From assembly GCA_021784595.1 (NCBI GenBank), contig JAJYHT010000100.1, positions 46,358 to 110,357 on the forward strand: a DNA stretch of 64,000 nt. The letters run 5' to 3'. A program made the position numbers and the translations under genes. Origin of the DNA: Bacillota bacterium (GTDB taxonomy: Bacteria > Bacillota > Sulfobacillia > Sulfobacillales > Sulfobacillaceae). The notes below the pieces were generated by a model. That model did no database searches. It worked only from the letters and a program-made list of their open reading frames with translations, and was not told where the DNA came from. How positions within the stretch are numbered: the first letter of the stretch is position 1; each line of letters begins with the position of its first letter. Of the stretch, positions 51,752 to 61,426 are shown one piece after another.

Positions 51752-54579
51752 TTTACTCCCTCCTCAATAGCCGACACGGCTTGGGTCAAGATGCGCCGTT
51801 GCTCTTTGGCATGCACCTGGCTTTGACCTTCTGCAGGGCTGGCATGCGGGGGGCGTCCGATATATTTGACGGCCCGCGTGCCGAAAAGATCGTCCAGGTA
51901 TGGCTTGATATAGTGCCACGGCCCCATGTTTTGTGGCTCTTCTTGCATCCAAATAACCTCCTTGAGGTTAGGCAGTGAGTTCATGAGTTGTTCCAAGGCT
52001 ATCTTTGGAAATGGGAACAATTGCTCCACACGTGCTACTTGAATCCAACTCGCGTCGATCACGCCGTCTTGCTTGAGGAAGGCTTCAAGTTCCACACCGA
52101 CTTTTCCACTGCAGAGCACTAGCCGAGTGACTTGTTCGGGAAGGAGGGCATGGCGCACGAAGACTGGCTCAAACTCTCCCGTTGTCAAGTCGTTGAGGCT
52201 AGAAAACGCCAAAGTGTTCCGAATCAAGCTTTTCGGGGTCATGATGACAAGAGGTCTCGGTTTGACTAAGAGTCTAGCCGCTTGCGATCGCAATAGATGA
52301 AAATATTGAGCGGCACTGGTTGGATTGGCCACTCGCCAGTTTTCCTCGGCTGACAACTGCAGATACCGTTCAACACGTCCGCTTGAATGCTCGGGTCCCA
52401 TACCTTCGTAGCCATGCGGCAATAACATCACCAAAGAAGACTGCTGACGCCATTTGGCACGGCCCGGTGCGATAAATTGGTCAATCATGACCTGTCCCGA
52501 ATTGGCAAAATCTCCATATTGCGCTTCCCATAGCACTAACGCTTCAGGCGCCTGCACACTGTATCCATATTCGAAACCCAACACCGAGCCTTCTGACAAG
52601 GGACTGTTGTATACCACGAAAGAGGCCTTAGCATCGCGCAGGTGCTGCAACGGATTGTACTTGGCCCCTGTATGCATGTCATGCAAGACAAGATGACGTT
52701 GACTAAACGTGCCGCGTTCGCTGTCCTGCCCTCCTAGGCGAATTGGAGTGCCATCGGCGACAATCGACCCGAAAGCCAAAATTTCAGCGTGCGCCCAATC
52801 GATGCCGCCGACAACGTCTAAGGCGTCCTTGCGGCGCATGAGAATTCGCTCTAATTTTGGATTGACGGCCAAGTTTTCAGGCCAGGTCAACAGTTGATCG
52901 TTAAGGCTACGCAACGTTTGCGCCGACACGGGCAGGGCTGGCACCGATTCGGGTTCGTGGGCATGCTCGGACAACATAAATTCTGTGGGATTGGCCGCGG
53001 TTTCCGCGTAAATATGGCGCAACTGCTCTTGTGTTTGATGAATCATCTCATCGACTTGTGCATTAGAGACGATGCCCGCTTGAGCCAACTGTTGAGCATA
53101 GAGGGTCGCTACCGTTGGATGCTCGCCAATGATGGCATACATTTCCGGTTGTGTGATGCTAGGATCGTCCCCCTCGTTGTGTCCCCAACGACGGTAGCCG
53201 ACGACGTCAATCAAAAAGTCCTTGTGATACTGCTGGCGATAGGCATACGCCATTTGCACTGCGACCAAACATGCCTCGGGATCATCTGCGTTGACATGCA
53301 CGATGGGGATTTCGAATCCTTTGGCTAGGTCACTGGCATACATCGTGGACCGCTCATCGGTACTTTCCGTGGTAAATCCTAAGTTATTGTTGGCGATGAT
53401 ATGGATCGTCCCGCCGGTGTAATACCCTGGCAGACGAGACAAGTTTAAGGTTTCCGCCACAATACCCTCCCCCGGGAATGCGGCATCTCCATGAATCAAA
53501 ATGGTTAGAGCGCGATCAATGTACTGAATAGGCGCTCCTGATGGGCGACGATCATCCTGAGCGGCCCGAGAGTAGCCTTCCACGACTGGGTCGACAAATT
53601 CCAAGTGGCTCGGATTGTTAGCCAGCGTGAGCCTTATTTCCACCATGTTGCTCTCTTGCAGTGTTTTTTTGGCGCCCAGGTGATATTTTACATCGCCGGT
53701 CCACCCGAAATTGATGCCCATAGATCCTTCTGAAGGAGTCATATCTTTATTGGGAGCGGTGTGGAATTCAGAAAATATGTCTTTGTAGGGCTTGCCCAGA
53801 TTATGTGCCAAGACGTTGAGACGCCCCCGGTGAGCCATGCCAATCATGATCTCGGGGATTCTAGAGTGTGCGGCTAAGTGGGTTAAGGTATCGAGCATGG
53901 GTACTAGGACATCATTGCCTTCGATCGAAAATCGTTTTTGTCCTGGAAAAGTGCCATGCAAAAAACGTTCAAATTGTTCCACCGTGACCAGACGCTGCAA
54001 GAGATTGCGTTTTTCACTTGAGCTTAGTTGTGGGCGGGCACTGCCGCTCTCCACATATTGGTCAAGCCAGCGTCTTTCGGCAACATCTTGGATCTGGCGA
54101 AATTCATAGGCTGTGGTACCGGTATACAAAGAGGTTAGATAGGTGATCACGTCCCATGCATTGCGCACGGTACTGGGAGCATCCTCCCATACGGCACGCG
54201 CTGGCAAGCTCTTTAATTCTGTAGCGGTTAAATGATAGGTGTCGAGCTGCAATAATGGGTCGAGCGCTGGTGGCGGATCAAGTGGGTTGATTTTCGCCGA
54301 CAAGTGCCCGTATGCTTTAATATTGCGGACTAATTCGCTGGCTCGCCCAATCAGGTCGACGCGCATTATGTCGTTGGGCACGGCGTCAGCGGGAGCCTCG
54401 TCAAAGGTTGGGCTTACGGGCGGAGGCCCCATTTCGTCAAAAATTGCGCGAGTCGCAGGATCTACACTCGCTGGGTTGTTCAGATAATTTTCATAGAGGT
54501 CAAAGAGGTACCCAGCGTTCGGGCCATAAAAATTGTCCCAAAATTGCTGAGCATCACCTGGCTTCACGTGTGTGGCCAT
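51748..54579 (-). CDS. odhA: 2-Oxoglutarate dehydrogenase E1
   Basis: A 943-residue thiamine-diphosphate enzyme that decarboxylates 2-oxoglutarate. ATG 54579 is chosen because AAAGGAG lies 9 bases upstream. The short N-terminal E2-binding region ([20 protein letters not shown]) is followed by the ThDP domain: [59 protein letters not shown], then the pyrimidine domain with [17 protein letters not shown] and [20 protein letters not shown]. Full length is normal for the family. It indicates a complete oxidative TCA step. Confidence 0.95.
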   Translation of the reverse strand: MATHVKPGDAQQFWDNFYGPNAGYLFDLYENYLNNPASVDPATRAIFDEMGPPPVSPTFDEAPADAVPNDIMRVDLIGRASELVRNIKAYGHLSAKINPLDPPPALDPLLQLDTYHLTATELKSLPARAVWEDAPSTVRNAWDVITYLTSLYTGTTAYEFRQIQDVAERRWLDQYVESGSARPQLSSSEKRNLLQRLVTVEQFERFLHGTFPGQKRFSIEGNDVLVPMLDTLTHLAAHSRIPEIMIGMAHRGRLNVLAHNLGKPYKDIFSEFHTAPNKDMTPSEGSMGINFGWTGDVKYHLGAKKTLQESNMVEIRLTLANNPSHLEFVDPVVEGYSRAAQDDRRPSGAPIQYIDRALTILIHGDAAFPGEGIVAETLNLSRLPGYYTGGTIHIIANNNLGFTTESTDERSTMYASDLAKGFEIPIVHVNADDPEACLVAVQMAYAYRQQYHKDFLIDVVGYRRWGHNEGDDPSITQPEMYAIIGEHPTVATLYAQQLAQAGIVSNAQVDEMIHQTQEQLRHIYAETAANPTEFMLSEHAHEPESVPALPVSAQTLRSLNDQLLTWPENLAVNPKLERILMRRKDALDVVGGIDWAHAEILAFGSIVADGTPIRLGGQDSERGTFSQRHLVLHDMHTGAKYNPLQHLRDAKASFVVYNSPLSEGSVLGFEYGYSVQAPEALVLWEAQYGDFANSGQVMIDQFIAPGRAKWRQQSSLVMLLPHGYEGMGPEHSSGRVERYLQLSAEENWRVANPTSAAQYFHLLRSQAARLLVKPRPLVIMTPKSLIRNTLAFSSLNDLTTGEFEPVFVRHALLPEQVTRLVLCSGKVGVELEAFLKQDGVIDASWIQVARVEQLFPFPKIALEQLMNSLPNLKEVIWMQEEPQNMGPWHYIKPYLDDLFGTRAVKYIGRPPHASPAEGQSQVHAKEQRRILTQAVSAIEEGVN

Positions 54580-54753
54580 ATCCCTCATCTCCTTTACATC
54601 ACTAAGAGGATGTCCAAATCCCCAAAAATCTTTTCTTGTAGCATGGCACTGTATAACTTTATGATAGTCAACATCGTGGTGATTGACCAATGACTGGTTG
54701 CTATGACAAAGTAAACCCTGAGTTATATGAGTTATGACAAGGAGTCTCCCGCA

Positions 54754-55632
54754 TTGAAGCCTAGATTTGGAAATATCGGAGTGCTTGTTTTAATGAACGT
54801 GATTTGGGCGGCTGCCTATCCGGCTACTGCCATCGCTCTACACGGTATGACAGCATTGTTTTTGACGATGGTGCGTTTGGGAGTGGGCGCTCTGATGCTG
54901 ATACCGTTTCTTTGGGTAGGTTCTCGCGGCAGGTGGAGCATGAAAGCCATATGGATGGCACTAGGACTGGGAATTGTGGGATTCTCCCTGCCGGTCTACT
55001 TGCAATCCATGGGGCTCTACTTGTCGTCACCGGCGATGGCGGCCATGTCGATTGCATTGGAACCGTTGGCGACGGCTGTCATTGCCTCGTTGGTGCTACG
55101 CGAAGCATTGGGTCGAGGAAGGAAATGGGCATTAGCCGTAGCCGTTATTGGTGCGTGGGCCATTGCGGGCTTTCCGACCATTGGTCATTTGGGGTACTTG
55201 CGGGGTGACATCGTGCTCTTGGGTGCAGTAATGTGCTTTGCCACCTACAATGTCTTTTCCTCTCGTTTGGTTGGCATGCTTTCTGCACCCACTGCCAACA
55301 CCGCCACGTTGCTGGCCGGATTTTTGGGGGTACTTCCAATTTGGTTGCTGTTAGGGGGCAAAGCGCCGCGCACGTGGGTTCATGGGGAATTGTGGGCGCT
55401 CTTATATTTGGCGATAATGGCTACCGCTGTGGCGTATTATCTTTGGATGTTTGCGGTTAGCAAAGTACCCGTAGCATTGGCGGCGCTGTTTTTATACTTG
55501 CAGCCCATCATCGGAGTGCTGTTGTCGGTGTGGCTCACTCATACCGCCTTGTCAAATTCTTTTTACATAGGATCCGCGCTAATCTTTTTGGCTTTATATC
55601 TTGGTCGGGATCGCAGTCCAGCAATCGCCTAA
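54754..55632 (+). CDS. DMT/EamA family transporter
   Basis: A 292-residue protein with ten predicted helices in two EamA repeats. TTG 54754 is chosen: AAGGAG is 9 bases upstream and within the coding sequence of the longer ATG frame. Repeat 1 has VIWAAAYPATAIALHGMTAL and repeat 2 CFATYNVFSSRLVGML. The second repeat ends KVPVALAALFLYLQPIIGVL, the EamA hallmark. Such proteins export amino acids or other metabolites; the substrate is unknown. Confidence 0.87.
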   Translation: MKPRFGNIGVLVLMNVIWAAAYPATAIALHGMTALFLTMVRLGVGALMLIPFLWVGSRGRWSMKAIWMALGLGIVGFSLPVYLQSMGLYLSSPAMAAMSIALEPLATAVIASLVLREALGRGRKWALAVAVIGAWAIAGFPTIGHLGYLRGDIVLLGAVMCFATYNVFSSRLVGMLSAPTANTATLLAGFLGVLPIWLLLGGKAPRTWVHGELWALLYLAIMATAVAYYLWMFAVSKVPVALAALFLYLQPIIGVLLSVWLTHTALSNSFYIGSALIFLALYLGRDRSPAIA

Positions 55633-55647
55633 TTTCTCTTTAAAGCA

Positions 55648-55683
55648 CATCAGGACGTCGGGTCATAGCCGGGCGTCCTGATG
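55648..55683. terminator. Terminator between the DMT and leuD genes
   Basis: CATCAGGACG (55648-55657) and CGTCCTGATG (55674-55683) form a perfect 10-bp stem with an inner CGG/CCG helix. It lies between convergent stops and probably serves both directions. Confidence 0.65.
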
Positions 55684-55692
55684 CCATGACAC

Positions 55693-56301
55693 TTATGACA
55701 GGGTATTGACTCGGGGGGCGACCCGAGATTCGTAGTCTTGGATGTCGGGGGCTAATCGCAGTGATCGGCCGATATCGTCCAAACCCTCTAATAGGCTTTC
55801 TTGCGCATAGGTATCAAGGGGAAACCCGAGGCGTTCTCCGTTGTCGGTTTGCACAGTGCGTGTAGCGACGTCAATGGTTAACCAGAGTCCTTGGGGCTGC
55901 TCGGCCTGTGCCATCAAGGCCTGAACTTGTTCTTCGGGCAAAATGATGGGCAGCAATCCGTTCTTCAAACAGTTGTTGTAAAAAATATCGGCAAAAGCTG
56001 ACGAAACAATTGCCGTTATACCCCAGTCCTGCAAAGCCCAGGGAGCGTGCTCGCGCGACGACCCGCATCCGAAATTGGGGCCTGCCAGCAAAATGCTAGC
56101 GTCTTGGAATTGGGGTTGATTAAGCACGAATTCCGGCTTTTCTTGTCCATTCTCGGCAAATCGCCAGTCAAAAAACAAATATTGGCCAAAACCGGTGCGC
56201 TCGACTCGTTTCAAGAATTGTTTAGGTATGATTTGATCGGTATCGATGTTGGGACGGTTCAAAGGGATGGTACGTCCCCGGTGATGCACTAATGGCTTCA
56301 T
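55693..56301 (-). CDS. leuD: 3-Isopropylmalate dehydratase small subunit
   Basis: A 202-residue LeuD. Hallmarks: [20 protein letters not shown] near the N-terminus and [20 protein letters not shown] for the substrate-binding loop, then [20 protein letters not shown]. The C-terminal extension is that of the roughly 200-residue bacterial form. With LeuC it isomerises 2- to 3-isopropylmalate in leucine synthesis. It starts 4 bases inside the end of leuC. Confidence 0.94.
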   Translation of the reverse strand: MKPLVHHRGRTIPLNRPNIDTDQIIPKQFLKRVERTGFGQYLFFDWRFAENGQEKPEFVLNQPQFQDASILLAGPNFGCGSSREHAPWALQDWGITAIVSSAFADIFYNNCLKNGLLPIILPEEQVQALMAQAEQPQGLWLTIDVATRTVQTDNGERLGFPLDTYAQESLLEGLDDIGRSLRLAPDIQDYESRVAPRVNTLS

Positions 56302-57722
56302 GACGACACCTCCACTTCTTTGAGAAAGGGGCGCACGTCCACAAAGTGCCCAAAGATAGCTGCTGCCGCAGCCATTTCAGGACTCACCAAATGGGTGCGT
56401 CCGCCTCGTCCTTGGCGACCTTCAAAGTTGCGGTTGGAAGTCGATGCACATCGTTCACCCGGTTCGAGAATATCGTCATTCATTCCCAAACACATGCTAC
56501 AGCCGGGTTCTCGCCATTCGAAGCCTGCCTCCCGAAACACTTGGTCCAATCCTAGCCGCTCTGCCGCTCGTTTGACAATACCCGAACCCGGCACCACCAT
56601 AGCGCGCACTGCGGGCGCAACATGGTGACCTTCGACAATTCGCGATGCCCGGATCAGGTCTTCAAGGCGCCCATTGGTGCACGATCCAATAAAAACCCGA
56701 TCAATGGGAATGTCTTTGATGGCTGTGCCGGGTTTTAGACCCATATAATCCAGTGCCAACTCCCATGCCTGCTGTTCCGATTTGTCATGACCGGTCTGGG
56801 GATCTGGAACTTGGGAATCAATCGAAGTCACCATCCCTGGACTGGTACCCCAGGTGACCATCGGGACCATTTGGTTAAGATCAACGGTCACTGTTTGATC
56901 ATAGGCAGCTCCCGGATCGCTGGCTAAGGCGAGCCAGGCTTTGGCTGCGGCGTCAAAGGCGTCGCCTTGGGGTGCAAAATGGCGCCCTCGCAGATAATTG
57001 ACGGTCGTCATGTCCGGGGCGACCATGCCTGCCCGCGCTCCTGCCTCAATTGACATGTTGCATAGGGTCATGCGTTCTTCCATGGTAAGCTCGCGCACGG
57101 CTTGGCCCGTGTATTCAATGACGAAGCCTGTGGCACCAGCGGTGCCAATTTGACCAATGAGGGCGAGAATCATATCTTTTGCCGTCACACCAAAAGGGCG
57201 CTCACCGATAAATTGAACTTGCATGGTCCGAGGCCTGGCCTGTACTAAACACTGGGTTGCCAAAACATGCTCCACTTCGCTGGTCCCAATTCCAAAGGCC
57301 AGTGCGCCAAAAGCGCCGTGCGTGGCCGTGTGGCTGTCTCCGCAAACAATGGTCATGCCAGGCTGGGTCAACCCTTGTTCAGGACTCACAATGTGCACGA
57401 TGCCCTGTTCGGGATGAGTAAGATCAAACAACGGAATGCTAAATTCCTGGCAGTTAAGCGCGAGGAGTTCGATCTGCCGCAAAGCAATAGGATCTTTAAT
57501 GGGAACGGTACGGTCGTCAGTGGGCACGTTATGGTCCATCACGGCGAAACTCTTGTCGGGACGCCGAACCTTACGGTGGTTAATCCTCAGTCCTTCAAAA
57601 GCTTGAGGGGAAGTCACTTCGTGCAGTAAATGGAGGTCAATATACAATAATGATAGGGCGTTGTCGATAGCCGTCACATTATGCTGGTCCCAAATCTTTT
57701 CAAAAAGGGTACGAGGAGCCAT
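56298..57722 (-). CDS. leuC: 3-Isopropylmalate dehydratase large subunit
   Basis: A 474-residue aconitase-superfamily enzyme with a [4Fe-4S] cluster. Cluster ligands lie in [20 protein letters not shown] and [20 protein letters not shown]. Other motifs are [40 protein letters not shown] and [20 protein letters not shown]. It is first gene of the leuCD pair; the upstream leader shows no T-box conserved sequence. Other leu genes are outside the window. Confidence 0.95.
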   Translation of the reverse strand: MAPRTLFEKIWDQHNVTAIDNALSLLYIDLHLLHEVTSPQAFEGLRINHRKVRRPDKSFAVMDHNVPTDDRTVPIKDPIALRQIELLALNCQEFSIPLFDLTHPEQGIVHIVSPEQGLTQPGMTIVCGDSHTATHGAFGALAFGIGTSEVEHVLATQCLVQARPRTMQVQFIGERPFGVTAKDMILALIGQIGTAGATGFVIEYTGQAVRELTMEERMTLCNMSIEAGARAGMVAPDMTTVNYLRGRHFAPQGDAFDAAAKAWLALASDPGAAYDQTVTVDLNQMVPMVTWGTSPGMVTSIDSQVPDPQTGHDKSEQQAWELALDYMGLKPGTAIKDIPIDRVFIGSCTNGRLEDLIRASRIVEGHHVAPAVRAMVVPGSGIVKRAAERLGLDQVFREAGFEWREPGCSMCLGMNDDILEPGERCASTSNRNFEGRQGRGGRTHLVSPEMAAAAAIFGHFVDVRPFLKEVEVSS

Positions 57723-57984
57723 TCCTTAAAAAGCACCTTCTTTCGTAAAAATGTGTATCGTTAGGCATATGCTTGAGGGATATTCATCCAGTATAGCAGG
57801 GAATACGGGCTGCGAAAACCCAAACTGTCAGGCGTTGGGGGATCCAAATTAAACCGTTGGATATGCGTTTGATTGGGCAACAGAGGCTCGTATCGGACGA
57901 TATATTTATCCGAACACAGTTATTTAGGATGGACAGCAGGAACGGGAGCTGGCGCTCTGTGATCATAAAGCGTGAAAATCTCTG
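57723..57984. other. Leader/intergenic region upstream of leuCD
   Basis: About 260 bases on the minus strand with a possible -10 (TATACT near 57795) and AAGGTG before leuC. No T-box consensus or leucine-rich leader peptide was seen. Confidence 0.35.
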
Positions 57985-58401
57985 TTAAAAACCCCATAGT
58001 CCGGTGGTCAGACCGCGACCGTACATAATCCAAAGGAAGAGATTCAAACCAAAGAACACCCAGACTTCATTAAATCGCCCATAGTCCGCCGCTAAAATCC
58101 CTCGTAGCGTTTGATGTGGACGCAAGCCCCATTGAATCAAAATAGTTAATAGTGCGATGGCTCCATATAGCAAGTGCCAAGCCACTTTAGGGCGTCCGCC
58201 CATGGCGTAGAGGCTAGCGCCCAACACCCCCAAAGCCAGCGTTACAATTTGTATGACGGCCTGCCAGCGCCAAAATCGCGCACTTAAAGTCCCTGTTCTG
58301 CGGCTGCGATATGCGGCGATGACTAATCCTAAACTCACGGCAAAACCGGAAAATGCGGCCGTGACATGCAATGCTAGTACGACCTGATAGAACTGGGCCA
58401 T
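57985..58401 (-). CDS. Four-helix membrane protein, possible heme protein
   Basis: A 138-residue protein; ATG 58401 follows GGAGAGGAACT. Four hydrophobic helices are visible: VVLALHVTAAFSGFAVSLGL, VIQIVTLALGVLGASLYAMG, VAWHLLYGAIALLTILIQWG and VWVFFGLNLFLWIMYGRGL. Histidines at the start of helices 1 and 3 could ligate a heme, as in small quinone-linked b-type proteins. I recognise no named family. It lies downstream of the cytochrome b genes on the same strand but is separated from them by a transposon remnant. Confidence 0.55.
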   Translation of the reverse strand: MAQFYQVVLALHVTAAFSGFAVSLGLVIAAYRSRRTGTLSARFWRWQAVIQIVTLALGVLGASLYAMGGRPKVAWHLLYGAIALLTILIQWGLRPHQTLRGILAADYGRFNEVWVFFGLNLFLWIMYGRGLTTGLWGF

Positions 58402-58426
58402 AGTTCCTCTCCATTTCTCACACAAT

Positions 58427-58450
58427 GCCCGGCCGTGCAGATGGCCGGGC
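58427..58450 (-). terminator. Strong hairpin behind the TnpB remnant
   Basis: GCCCGGCC and GGCCGGGC form a perfect 8-bp GC stem with an 8-base loop, 10 bases after the TnpB-remnant stop. It may be a terminator of the cytochrome operon or the subterminal hairpin of the old IS200/IS605 element. No T-tract follows. Confidence 0.45.
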
Positions 58451-58460
58451 TATAGGTGCC

Positions 58461-58661
58461 TTATGAACGCTTCCGCCATCTCATCCCGTTGAGGTTCGCG
58501 GGTTCCGCCCAAAGCTTCTTGGTTCCGCGACCGCTCGGCTTCCAACCGTTGCGGACCTCGCTTTCGAAAAATCCGACGTTATTCATGTGCCCGCAGCGTT
58601 GACAGACAAAATCGGCTTGGGTAAGCCGATTGTCCGGGTAGTGCATGTGCAGGCAGCGCAT
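58461..58661 (-). pseudogene. IS200/IS605 TnpB C-terminal remnant
   Basis: The minus strand reads PDNRLTQADFVCQRCGHMNN, the second half of the TnpB four-cysteine zinc finger, then a tail SEVRNGWKPSGRGTKKLWAE and PANLNGMRWRKRS typical of IS605-type TnpB C-termini. The first CxxC is readable only in another frame (CAAC just upstream). The RuvC core is absent. It is a relic of an RNA-guided nuclease gene lodged in the cytochrome b operon. Confidence 0.6.
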
Positions 58662-58678
58662 CCCTATGAACTATGGGT

Positions 58679-58888
58679 TTACGCCGATGGGTGGCTATGC
58701 CTGCGACGCAGCGGCGTGAGCACCCCGAGTGCTAAAAAAGTCCCTATCAGCATTTCACCGAGTCCAAGGAGCAGGTTTGAGATATGCCACTGGGCAAACC
58801 CCAAGCTTAAGGTGCCGAAGCCGATGATGCCCAACACACTTCCAATTAGGGCGCGCAGTGCAGGGAACCATCGATCACGAGGCAGCAT
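58679..58888 (-). CDS. Small two-helix membrane protein of the cytochrome b operon
   Basis: A 69-residue protein. ATG 58888 follows GGAG by 7 bases and overlaps the end of the upstream gene by 14 bases, which suggests coupled translation. It has two hydrophobic helices (ALIGSVLGIIGFGTLSLGFA and LLLGLGEMLIGTFLALGVLT) with a histidine between them and a basic tail. The position suggests a small accessory subunit of the membrane redox complex. No family recognised. Confidence 0.6.
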   Translation of the reverse strand: MLPRDRWFPALRALIGSVLGIIGFGTLSLGFAQWHISNLLLGLGEMLIGTFLALGVLTPLRRRHSHPSA

Positions 58889-59858
58889 GACGGTTCTCCG
58901 GTCTTTGGTCGGGGATGGGTCCGGGTACAGGGCGGTGGTGATAAAAGTCACGCCAAATCAGACGGTATAGTCCCAAATAGCGAGGCACTTGATTTAAGCC
59001 CGGAATCCACGGGATAAGGGTCAGCACCAGCCAGAACAGAAACCCGATAGACAGCGCATAGGCATCGCTGGCGGAAGAATTCGCTACGGCGGGCCATTGA
59101 TAGACCCAAGTCGGGATGGTCATCCACCATGCCCCAGGGTAGCCGTTGACCGCCGGATGAATAATACCCCAGTTGCCTCCAGCCAGGCTAGCTGTAGCAG
59201 GATCCTGTTGCAGAGGCTGGCCTTGCAGAAACAACAGATAGTTTTGATTGTTGAATCGGGTAATCACCGAACTATTGCGCGTCAGGGCTCCTGACATCAA
59301 GCCACTTTTGCCTAATGCTAACGTGGCGTTCATCAGGGTCGGCAGCGGTCCGTAATCGCCTCCCTTGGGAACCACCACTGCCCCGTTGCGATATTGGGCC
59401 TTTTGTAAGGCGGTTGCATAGTGAGATTCCCATTGGGATTGGGTTGCGGATGAGGCATGCTCAAAAGTGGTTAGAGCCGGCTCTATAGCGGGATTTACCG
59501 AAGCTGCCATGCTGAGTGGCGTCAGGATAAAGTCAGTCTCGGCATTTATTGGATGAAGGATACCCACCGCTTTTTGCAGGGGACTTTCCACATTCCCCGT
59601 GCCATGATTGTAGGGCGGCCCGTAGTTAGCAATCTGCCCTTGGCCATCCAAGGCACGCAGCGCCATTTGTTCAAACGCCACAGGATTTTGTGTGGCATAG
59701 GCTTTAATGGTGAGCGGCTGTTTTTCAGGTAGGGAAAACAGGGCAGACGCCACTAGCACTAGCACCAGCACAATACCCAATGTCGACAGTAAGTGCTTTA
59801 AAAAGTCGTCAGGCACCATGCGGTAATCATGAACCATATCGTTTTTGCGCACGCTCAT
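58875..59858 (-). CDS. Membrane-anchored partner of cytochrome b
   Basis: A 327-residue protein coupled to the cytochrome b gene by a 4-base overlap. Helix 1 is STLGIVLVLVLVASALFSLP, followed by about 210 extracytoplasmic residues (rich in Ala, Asn, Gln, Pro; two histidines in PPYNHGTGN and GILHPINAE). A second helix (ALSIGFLFWLVLTLIPWIPG) precedes a cytoplasmic tail. It has no CxxCH, Rieske or copper motif. It occupies the place of the cytochrome b C-terminal domain or subunit IV but looks unrelated, so it may be a lineage-specific subunit. Confidence 0.6.
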   Translation of the reverse strand: MSVRKNDMVHDYRMVPDDFLKHLLSTLGIVLVLVLVASALFSLPEKQPLTIKAYATQNPVAFEQMALRALDGQGQIANYGPPYNHGTGNVESPLQKAVGILHPINAETDFILTPLSMAASVNPAIEPALTTFEHASSATQSQWESHYATALQKAQYRNGAVVVPKGGDYGPLPTLMNATLALGKSGLMSGALTRNSSVITRFNNQNYLLFLQGQPLQQDPATASLAGGNWGIIHPAVNGYPGAWWMTIPTWVYQWPAVANSSASDAYALSIGFLFWLVLTLIPWIPGLNQVPRYLGLYRLIWRDFYHHRPVPGPIPDQRPENRHAAS

Positions 59859-60475
59859 GGGGTGTCCTCCTTAACAGGTGTTGAAACATTCTCGGGATAC
59901 GGCGGAACCACGCTTTTGAGGCGCACTCGGGTAATGTGAGCGCCGATTATGAGGGTCAAGGTCAATGGCAAGACGACGACGTGCATGCCAAACATCTGAC
60001 CGGCATTAGGCAAGTTCACCCATCCTAAGCCTAGGGCATTTAGTCCGTCTTTGGCTTGCACGGCATTCCACTGCGAATATAAGTCGCCGTTAATTAAAAA
60101 ACCAGTAAACGCGGTCGGGATGGCCACGATAAAGGCTACCGCACCGAGCACCCAGGTCATGCCGCGTCCCCCACGCCAAGCTCCGGTGAAAAACACGCGC
60201 CATAGATGGAGCATCATGAAAAAGAAGAAGGCTTGCACCGACCAAAAATGCACTGCGGCCACAAATTTCACTGCTGGATTGTACGACCAGGCTGCGGGTC
60301 CATTTGCTGCTAGCACAATACCGGAGAGTATCAGGACCACAAAACTGGATGCGGTCAACGACCCTAACATGTACATGAAACCTTGAGCGTATTCGGGCAT
60401 CGTGTCGGGCAACCAAGTTTGCACCGACATAATTTCTCCTAGCTGGCGTTTGGCGGTTGTTGTCCAATTAGCCAT
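59855..60475 (-). CDS. Cytochrome b (N-terminal, cytochrome b6-like)
   Basis: A 206-residue, four-helix diheme cytochrome b of the bc/b6f type. Histidine pairs lie at H-x13-H in VHFWSVQAFFFFMMLHLWRV (helix 2) and H-x14-H in FGMHVVVLPLTLTLIIGAHI (helix 4). A Q-site-like segment is PTAFTGFLINGDLYSQWNAV. The protein is the short, split form as in Firmicutes. The start has GAAAGGAGAGAG upstream. No Rieske protein or cytochrome c gene is in the window, so the complex may be unusual or assembled from distant genes. Confidence 0.85.
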   Translation of the reverse strand: MANWTTTAKRQLGEIMSVQTWLPDTMPEYAQGFMYMLGSLTASSFVVLILSGIVLAANGPAAWSYNPAVKFVAAVHFWSVQAFFFFMMLHLWRVFFTGAWRGGRGMTWVLGAVAFIVAIPTAFTGFLINGDLYSQWNAVQAKDGLNALGLGWVNLPNAGQMFGMHVVVLPLTLTLIIGAHITRVRLKSVVPPYPENVSTPVKEDTP

Positions 60476-60520
60476 GGGGCCTCTCTCTCCTTTCGCAATC
60501 CATGAATTTATCGCCTACGA

Positions 60521-60610
60521 CTAGTGGCGATGATGGGGAAGAAATAAACCGACAATAAATGTGAGCAAAAACAGTCCTTCCACAATAAAATTTCCTGTGC
60601 TCGGTGTCAT
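60521..60610 (-). CDS. 29-residue single-helix peptide leading the cytochrome b operon
   Basis: ATG 60610 follows AAGGAGC by about 6 bases; the stop is TAG at 60521-60523. The peptide is a short polar head (MTPSTGN), one helix (FIVEGLFLLTFIVGLFL) and a PHHRH tail. It starts 135 bases before cytochrome b on the same strand. Such tiny single-helix subunits (compare PetL/PetN of b6f, CydX, CcoQ) stabilise respiratory complexes. The good SD and operon position support it; the size makes it easy to miss. Confidence 0.65.
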   Translation of the reverse strand: MTPSTGNFIVEGLFLLTFIVGLFLPHHRH

Positions 60611-61009
60611 GGCGTGCTCCTTTCTGGCATAAAAGGCGTCGCTTACCCGACCGGCGAGGGATTCGGGCGAAAGCCACAGGCAAGAAGAATCTCTCGGGAG
60701 CATACTTCGGCACCTTTGGGATATCCACTCAAGTTTGCACATCAAATCCCATGGGATAGTCAAAGCCGGATAATACAAGGAGAAAAGTCGCAAACCTGTG
60801 CAGCGAAACCTTGTAGCAGACAATCCGAGAAATGTTGCCGTCGTAAACTTATCCCAAACGTATCGATGCAATGCCCTTAAACATAGGGTATCACGTCGCT
60901 TGGGGACTAACCGAGGGCCATCTGGACCAAAAAAAGGGGCCTTTCGACCCCTAGATAAGGAGCGGTTGGCCCATCAATCCGGCATATTGGCTATCCTAAC
61001 GTCATTTGT
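60611..61009. other. Intergenic region between two micropeptide genes
   Basis: Holds the terminator of the 53-residue gene (60929-60952) and, presumably, the promoter of the cytochrome b operon. No other gene is supported. Confidence 0.45.
60929..60952 (-). terminator. Rho-independent terminator of the 53-residue gene
   Basis: On the minus strand AGGGGTC-GAAA-GGCCCCT (7-bp stem with one wobble pair and a GAAA tetraloop) is followed by a run of T. It lies 58 bases after the stop of the gene at 61010, which therefore appears to be monocistronic. Confidence 0.8.
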
Positions 61010-61171
61010 TTACGATTTGGAAATCCGGTCATTATCGTCTTGATCCCCTGCGACATGGTGAAACAGCCAAAGGCCAGCGCCGCCAAACAGCGCGGTTACG
61101 ATCCCGAATGCGGTCAGGATGATCACGGGAGACGTTTGTCCTCGTGCCGCCAAAGGTATGTGCGGCCACAT
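61010..61171 (-). CDS. 53-residue single-helix membrane protein
   Basis: ATG 61171 follows TAGGAGGGA by about 6 bases; the stop is TAA at 61010-61012. The N-terminus MWPHIPLAARGQTSP is followed by one helix (VIILTAFGIVTALFGGAGLW) and a tail LFHHVAGDQDDNDRISKS. The own terminator, strong SD and clear hydrophobic segment make it a real gene. It resembles in size the small subunits of cytochrome oxidases (CcoQ/CydS type). Its place just upstream of the cytochrome b operon on the same strand suggests a respiratory link, which is inferred. Confidence 0.7.
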   Translation of the reverse strand: MWPHIPLAARGQTSPVIILTAFGIVTALFGGAGLWLFHHVAGDQDDNDRISKS

Positions 61172-61426
61172 GTCTATCCCTCCTATCGTTCAGGATAGAG
61201 TGTCCAAAAATTCCCGCTCTTACCAAACTCGGGCCTGAACCTACCCAGTCAACCCCAATCGTGCGATGGCATGCGCGTTCGGTTTAGCGTAAGTCCGATC
61301 TGCCAACACGACATCATCTGATCGGATGTGCATCCGGGAGAGACTTACCGTCGTGCGCGTCCGTGAGTTCCACGTGGACACACCGACCCGTCCTATTCCA
61401 TTGGGCATAGTCGTCGCGCGCGGACT
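61172..61426. other. Intergenic region, nothing recognised
   Basis: About 250 bases upstream of the 53-residue gene; expected to carry its promoter. No gene supported. Confidence 0.35.

Noticed and set aside
52894..53328. Long plus-strand frames opposite odhA
   Set aside because: Antisense shadows of a highly conserved gene with no SD of their own.
57723..57984. Possible T-box or attenuator upstream of leuC
   Set aside because: No AGGGTGG-type T-box sequence, leucine codon run or terminator/antiterminator pair was found.
60611..60871. Upstream extension of the 29-residue peptide to 116 codons
   Set aside because: The SD lies directly before ATG 60610, and the upstream sequence has no protein-like character.
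61032..61226. 64-codon arginine-rich minus-strand frame
   Set aside because: It is the wrong frame of the 53-residue membrane-protein gene, which has the SD and a proper helix.
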